From DATEPR01 sp036503065 (GTDB lineage Bacteria > Actinomycetota > Actinomycetes > Mycobacteriales > Pseudonocardiaceae): a stretch of DNA of 12,064 nucleotides. Where the stretch lies: NCBI GenBank assembly GCA_036503065.1, contig DASXXM010000488.1, forward strand, positions 1 through 12,064, given 5' to 3'. Under the pieces are notes generated by a model. It searched no databases, was not told where the DNA came from, and was given only the letters and a program-made list of their open reading frames with translations. The position numbers were made by a program, and so were the translations under genes. Numbering within the stretch: the stretch's first letter is position 1; the number at the start of each line of letters is the position of its first letter. This document shows positions 7,265-12,064 of the stretch, one piece after another.

Positions 7265-10200
7265 GCAGTACCACTGCCCACCCCGGCTCGATCTTGTGTA
7301 CTGCTCCGTACGGGCCACGCCGGATGGCAGGATGACTCCTCGTGCGACGATCAGCCGACCTCCAGACGGAGCGAGCCGGGGAGTCGACCTGGTGGCGTGA
7401 CGCTGTGTTCTACCAGGTGTACGTCCGGTCATTCGCCGATGGCAATCATGATGGAACGGGTGATCTGGATGGTGTCCGGTCCCGTCTCGGCTATCTCGAA
7501 CTCCTTGGTGTGGACACGATCTGGCTTACCCCGTTCTATCCGTCGCCGATGTCCGCGATGGGCTACGACATCGCGGATCCGCGCGGTGTCGACCCGTTGT
7601 TCGGGGACCTGAACGGCTTCGACCGGTTGATCGAGGAGGCGGGCGCGCACCGCATCCGCGTCGGCATCGACCTGGTGCCCAACCACACCAGCGACCAACA
7701 CCCGTGGTTCGGCGCGGCACTGGCGGCCGGCCCCGGCAGTCCACAGCGCCACCGGTACGTGTTCCGCGACGGGCGCGGCTACGACGGCTCGGAACCGCCG
7801 AACAACTGGCCCGCGGTGGCCGGCGGCACGGCGTGGACCAGGGTCGCGGACGGCCAGTGGTACCTGCACCTGATGTCGCCGGACCAGCCCGACCTCAACT
7901 GGGCCAATCCGGACGTGGCCGTCGACTTCGAGCGGACGATGCGGTTCTGGCTCGACCGCGGGGTAGCCGGGTTCCGGATCATCCTGGCGCACGGCATGGC
8001 CAAACCGGCCGCGCTGCCCGACATCGACCCTCGGCTGAACCTTCGGCCGGGTGTTGCGGTGGCACAGCCGAACGACCCGAGGTTCGACAACGACGGCGTG
8101 CACGAGGTGCACCGGATGATCCGCCGGGTGCTGGACGAGTACCCGGGCCGGATCGCGATCGGCGATCTCGCGGTCGCCGACGATCAGCGGTTCGCCCGCT
8201 ATCTGCGGCACGACGAGTTGCACATGGGTTTCGACACCCGACTGGTGGACTGCGAGTTCGACGCGGACCTGATGCGCACGGCCATCGACCGGTCACTGGC
8301 GTGCGTGGCCGCGGTCGGCGCGCCGGCATCGTGGACGCTGTCCAACCACGACGTGGTGCGCCACGTCAGCCGCTACGGCGACGGCCCGGTGGGCGCGCGG
8401 CGGGCCAGGGCGATGGCGCTGGTCCAGTTCGCGCTGCCGGGTGGTGTTTTCCTCTACAACGGCGAGGAACTCGGCTTACCGGATCTGGAACTGCCGGACT
8501 GGGCGTTACGCGACCCGGTGTGGGAACGGTCCGGCCACACCGATCGCGGCAGGGACGGCTGCCGGGTGCCGCTGCCGTGGGAGGGCGCGGCGCCGCCGTA
8601 CGGGTTCACCGGCAGCCAGGACAGCTGGCTGCCCACCCCGTTCGAATGGGCCGGCCTGACCGTCGAGGCCCAACTGGAGGACCCCGACTCGATGCTTTCG
8701 CTGTACCGACACGCGGTCGAGTTACGGCAGTCGCATCCGGCGTTCCAGGGCAACGAGTTGGAGTGGTACGGCGCGCCCTCCGGCTGTTTCGCGTTCCGCC
8801 GCAAGGGTGGTGGCCTGATCTGCGCGCTGAACACCAGCGGTGCCCTGGTGCCGTTGCCGAACGGGGAGATCCTGCTGTCCAGCGCGCCGCTGGCGGACAA
8901 CCAGCTCCCGCAGGACACGGCGGTGCTGATGGTCTAGCGGCCGCTCAGACCAGCAGGGGCAGCAAGGCGTGGCGGCGGCGGATCACCGCGCCGTAGCGGG
9001 CGTCCAGGCGCAGCCACGCGTCGGTCGCGGTGACGCGGATCGTACCGTTGTCGTCGTTGTCCAGGAAACCCATGCCGGACAAGGCGAACAGGCACCGCAT
9101 CGGCACCTTCACGTCCAGTCCGGCGCCGCTGACGGTGAGCACGTTCTGGTCCAGCAACGACGTTGGCGCGCTGCCGCGCGGGCCGGGGTTCTGCCGTGCC
9201 ACCTCGACACCCCGATCGGCCAGGTCGGCGACGATCCGCATCGGCAGTTCGTCGACCACCAGCCAGCCGCCCGGCGGCGGCAATGCGGCGTGCCACAACA
9301 GATCGCGCGGTGGGCCCGGGTCCAGCCGGGCGCCGCCGACGATCGCGAGCGCGGCGAGCAGTTCGTTGCCGGACACGGTCACGTCCACCGGCCGCACCTG
9401 GCCGCGCACGGTCCGGGTGGCCAGCACGTCGAACGGGGTGGCCACCCACGCGTCGACGAGATCCTGTGCCCGGCCGCGCAGGCGCACCACGGCCTGTTGG
9501 TCGAGGCGGACCGACCTGGCCACGAAGGCGCCGAGATCGTCGCGGTCGGCCGCGTCGGGCACGAACAGCTCGGGCAGCTCAGGCACTGCGCACCCCGGCC
9601 CGGTAGCCGGCCAGGAAATCCCGCTCGGCGTCAGTGAGCCTGCGTGGCCGGGCGGCTTCCCGGTCGTAGGGCACGAGCAGCGTTTCCGCCGTGGCCACCA
9701 CGGCATCCGACTCGCGCCGTCCACTGTGGATGGTGTAGTCGAGGATGAACGACGCGGCCCGCAGCTCACGCACCACGATCTCCACCCGGACGGATGCGCC
9801 GTCCACGAGCAGCGGCGTGTGGTAGTCCACCACCAGCCGCGCGACGACCATGCCCTTCGCCATACTCGCCGCGCCGTGCCGGGCGCCCTCGCCGAACAGC
9901 AGGTCCACCCTGGCCTCTTCGAGCAGGGTCACCGTGTTCGCATGGTTGACGTGCCCGAACACGTCCATGTCCGACCAGCGTGGACGTACCTCCGCCACGA
10001 ACACACCCAACGCCAGCCTCCAGCTCCGCATACCCCGCCCGGTCGAACGACAGTACAGCGTCGATCGGAGCGGGCCGTCACGGCAGGTTGAGGCGCCCGA
10101 CGTCGATGGTCAGCCGGCCGGGATCGTTCTGATTGACCAACAGTGGCAGCGTCGTGCCGACGGTGGCGATCGCCGCCCGACGGGCCGGGCTGCGGAAGCC

Positions 10201-12064
10201 GATCCTGGTGGTGGCCGGATAGGTGCTGCCGTCCGGCCTGCGCACGTCCAGCGTGAGGTCTGCCTGGCTCATACCCGGCGGCAACGGTGTCTGCGGGACG
10301 ACGTCGTGCACGTCCCGCACCACGCCGGTAGCGGCCACGGTCTGGCCACCGGCCAGGAACTGACCGGCCAGGTTGCCCAGCCGGCTGTTGTTCTGGCCGC
10401 CGAAGAACGACGCCATCATCGCCTGCGCCTGGTCGGGTGTTGCCACCGTGGTCTCGATGTGCACCGTGCTGTTCGCCGCGTTGAGATCGATGCCCGCCGC
10501 ATGCAGGGCCTGCTGGATCGACGGCGGCAGCCCGTCGGTCCGGACGCCGGGACCGGGCCGACCGCCTGCGACGGGCACGTCCATGGCCGCGACGCCGCCT
10601 GCCAACCTGGTCGCCTCGTCGAGGGCGCGCTGCTGCGCGTTGGAGCGCCAGTCCTGCTTGATCACCTGGTCCCACTCGATCCGGAAGTTGCTCGGATCGG
10701 TGCGGTCGACGGTGACCGGCAGTTCGTTGTGGCCGACCCACTTGCCGTGGTGATCGGCCGGTGCGTCCGCCGGTGTGGGCGCCAGCCCGTCCGCGATGAT
10801 CACCCCGGTGAGCCGGGTGCCGGGCGGGCTGCTGTGCGGATGCGCGTCGTACCAGTCGGAGACCCGGAATACGCCGGAGACCGGGTCCTTCATATGGCCT
10901 GCGCGCCATTTCGATCTGATCCCCATGCCCCGCACACTGCCATACCGGCCCTGCCCGGCACATCCCCGGTTTATCGGGCCATCGCGCGCACCTGCCGTGC
11001 CGCCACCGACAGGGTGGGCAGGTCCAGCCGGCCGACCCTGCGGATCTCGGCCAGCGACGCCCGCGCGCGTTCCAGGCGCGACGCGTTGGATTCCTCCCAG
11101 CCGGCGATCTTGTCGTCGGCGCTGTCACCGATATCGCTGTGCCGCAACACATCGACGGTGATCGCGCGCAGCGAGGAGTACAGGTCGTCGCGCAGCGCGA
11201 GCCGGGCCAGCGCGTGCCACCGGTTGCCACGCTCCAACGCGCTCACCGAGCTGAGCAGGCTGTCGATGGCCAGGTGCTCGGACAGCGCGAAGTACAGCTC
11301 CGCCGTTTCCTGGTGGCTGCGTTCGACACCGGCCGTGACACCCTCGCGTTCGGCCAGCTCCGCGATGTCGATCACGTCCAGCAGGCCGTACGTGTTCAAC
11401 AGCGCGGCCACCCGACCGGCCAGGTCGGCCGGCACGCCCCTGGCGACCAGCCGCTCGGTCTCGCCGACCACGTACTCGCGTTCCCGGCCGCGCAGCAGTG
11501 TCAGCACCCGACCGGCGAGTTCCTGCACCGGCCCGGCGAACCGGGACAACTCGGCGCCCACCGCGAGCGGCTGCGGCCGGTTGGACAACAGCCAGCGGGA
11601 CACGCGGTCCAGCAACCGCCGCGCCTCCAACACCATGCCGTCGGCCACGTCATTCGGCACGACGCTGTCCAGCGCACTGATCCGGGCCGCCAGCGACCGC
11701 AGGTCGAAGACGCCGCTGGCAACCACGAACGCCCGCATCGCGTCGGTCGCGTTGGCGCTCATCTCCTCCATGAGCCGGAACGCGTACGAGATGCCACCGC
11801 CGTCCACGACCTCGTTGACCAGCATGGTCGTGGTGATCTCCCGGCGCAGCGGGTGCATCCCGATCCGGTCGCCGAACCGGTCCCGCAGCTGGCTGGGGAA
11901 GTACTCGGGCAGTCGTCGGGAGAACGCGTCCAGGTCGGGCAGGTCGCTGGCCAGTACCTCGTCCTTCAACGCCAGCTTCACGTGCGCGAGCAGCGTGGCC
12001 AGCTCCGGCGAGGTCAGGCCGTCGCCTGCCTTCTCCAGCATGCGGAAGTCCGTGGCGCCCGGCA

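Overview
The window is GC-rich actinobacterial chromosome, most likely from the Pseudonocardiales (Amycolatopsis or Saccharothrix-like). This rests on codon use, frequent GTG starts, and gene order. The order pepN / DUF5130 protein / ctaJ / HNH nuclease / glbO / GH13 glucosidase / conserved protein / thioesterase / large NAD-glutamate dehydrogenase follows, as I recall it, the Mycobacterium tuberculosis Rv2467-Rv2476c neighbourhood. Species cannot be fixed from this sequence.

Layout: 1-966 is the C-terminal part of aminopeptidase N (+). A strong hairpin follows, then a membrane-anchored receiver-domain protein (+, 1036-1968). A composite inverted repeat of about 150 bp fills the convergent gap to a DUF5130 protein (-). 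That gene overlaps ctaJ (-), a small subunit of the aa3 cytochrome oxidase. Upstream of ctaJ lies an MFS exporter (-, 2918-4186). A 345-bp divergent intergenic region separates the exporter from a 164-residue protein built almost wholly of 18 GTRVT-type repeats (+, 4532-5026). Then come an HNH nuclease (-), an MscS-type channel (+), truncated hemoglobin trHbO (+), and a GH13 alpha-glucosidase-like protein that lacks the catalytic nucleophile (+). The last block is a minus-strand gene set: NAD-glutamate dehydrogenase (C-terminal part only), a duplicated-domain protein, a hot-dog thioesterase and a conserved hypothetical.

How the genes fit together: the syntenic backbone has a respiratory theme (ctaJ, glbO) plus central nitrogen metabolism (gdh) and housekeeping enzymes. 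The MFS exporter and the GTRVT-repeat gene appear to be an addition between ctaJ and the HNH gene. They are divergently transcribed from one shared control region that holds three copies of the heptamer GGTGACC.

The best candidates for something undescribed are the GTRVT-repeat protein with its divergent exporter, the GH13 pseudoenzyme, the long composite inverted repeat at 1969-2115, and the internally duplicated protein next to gdh.
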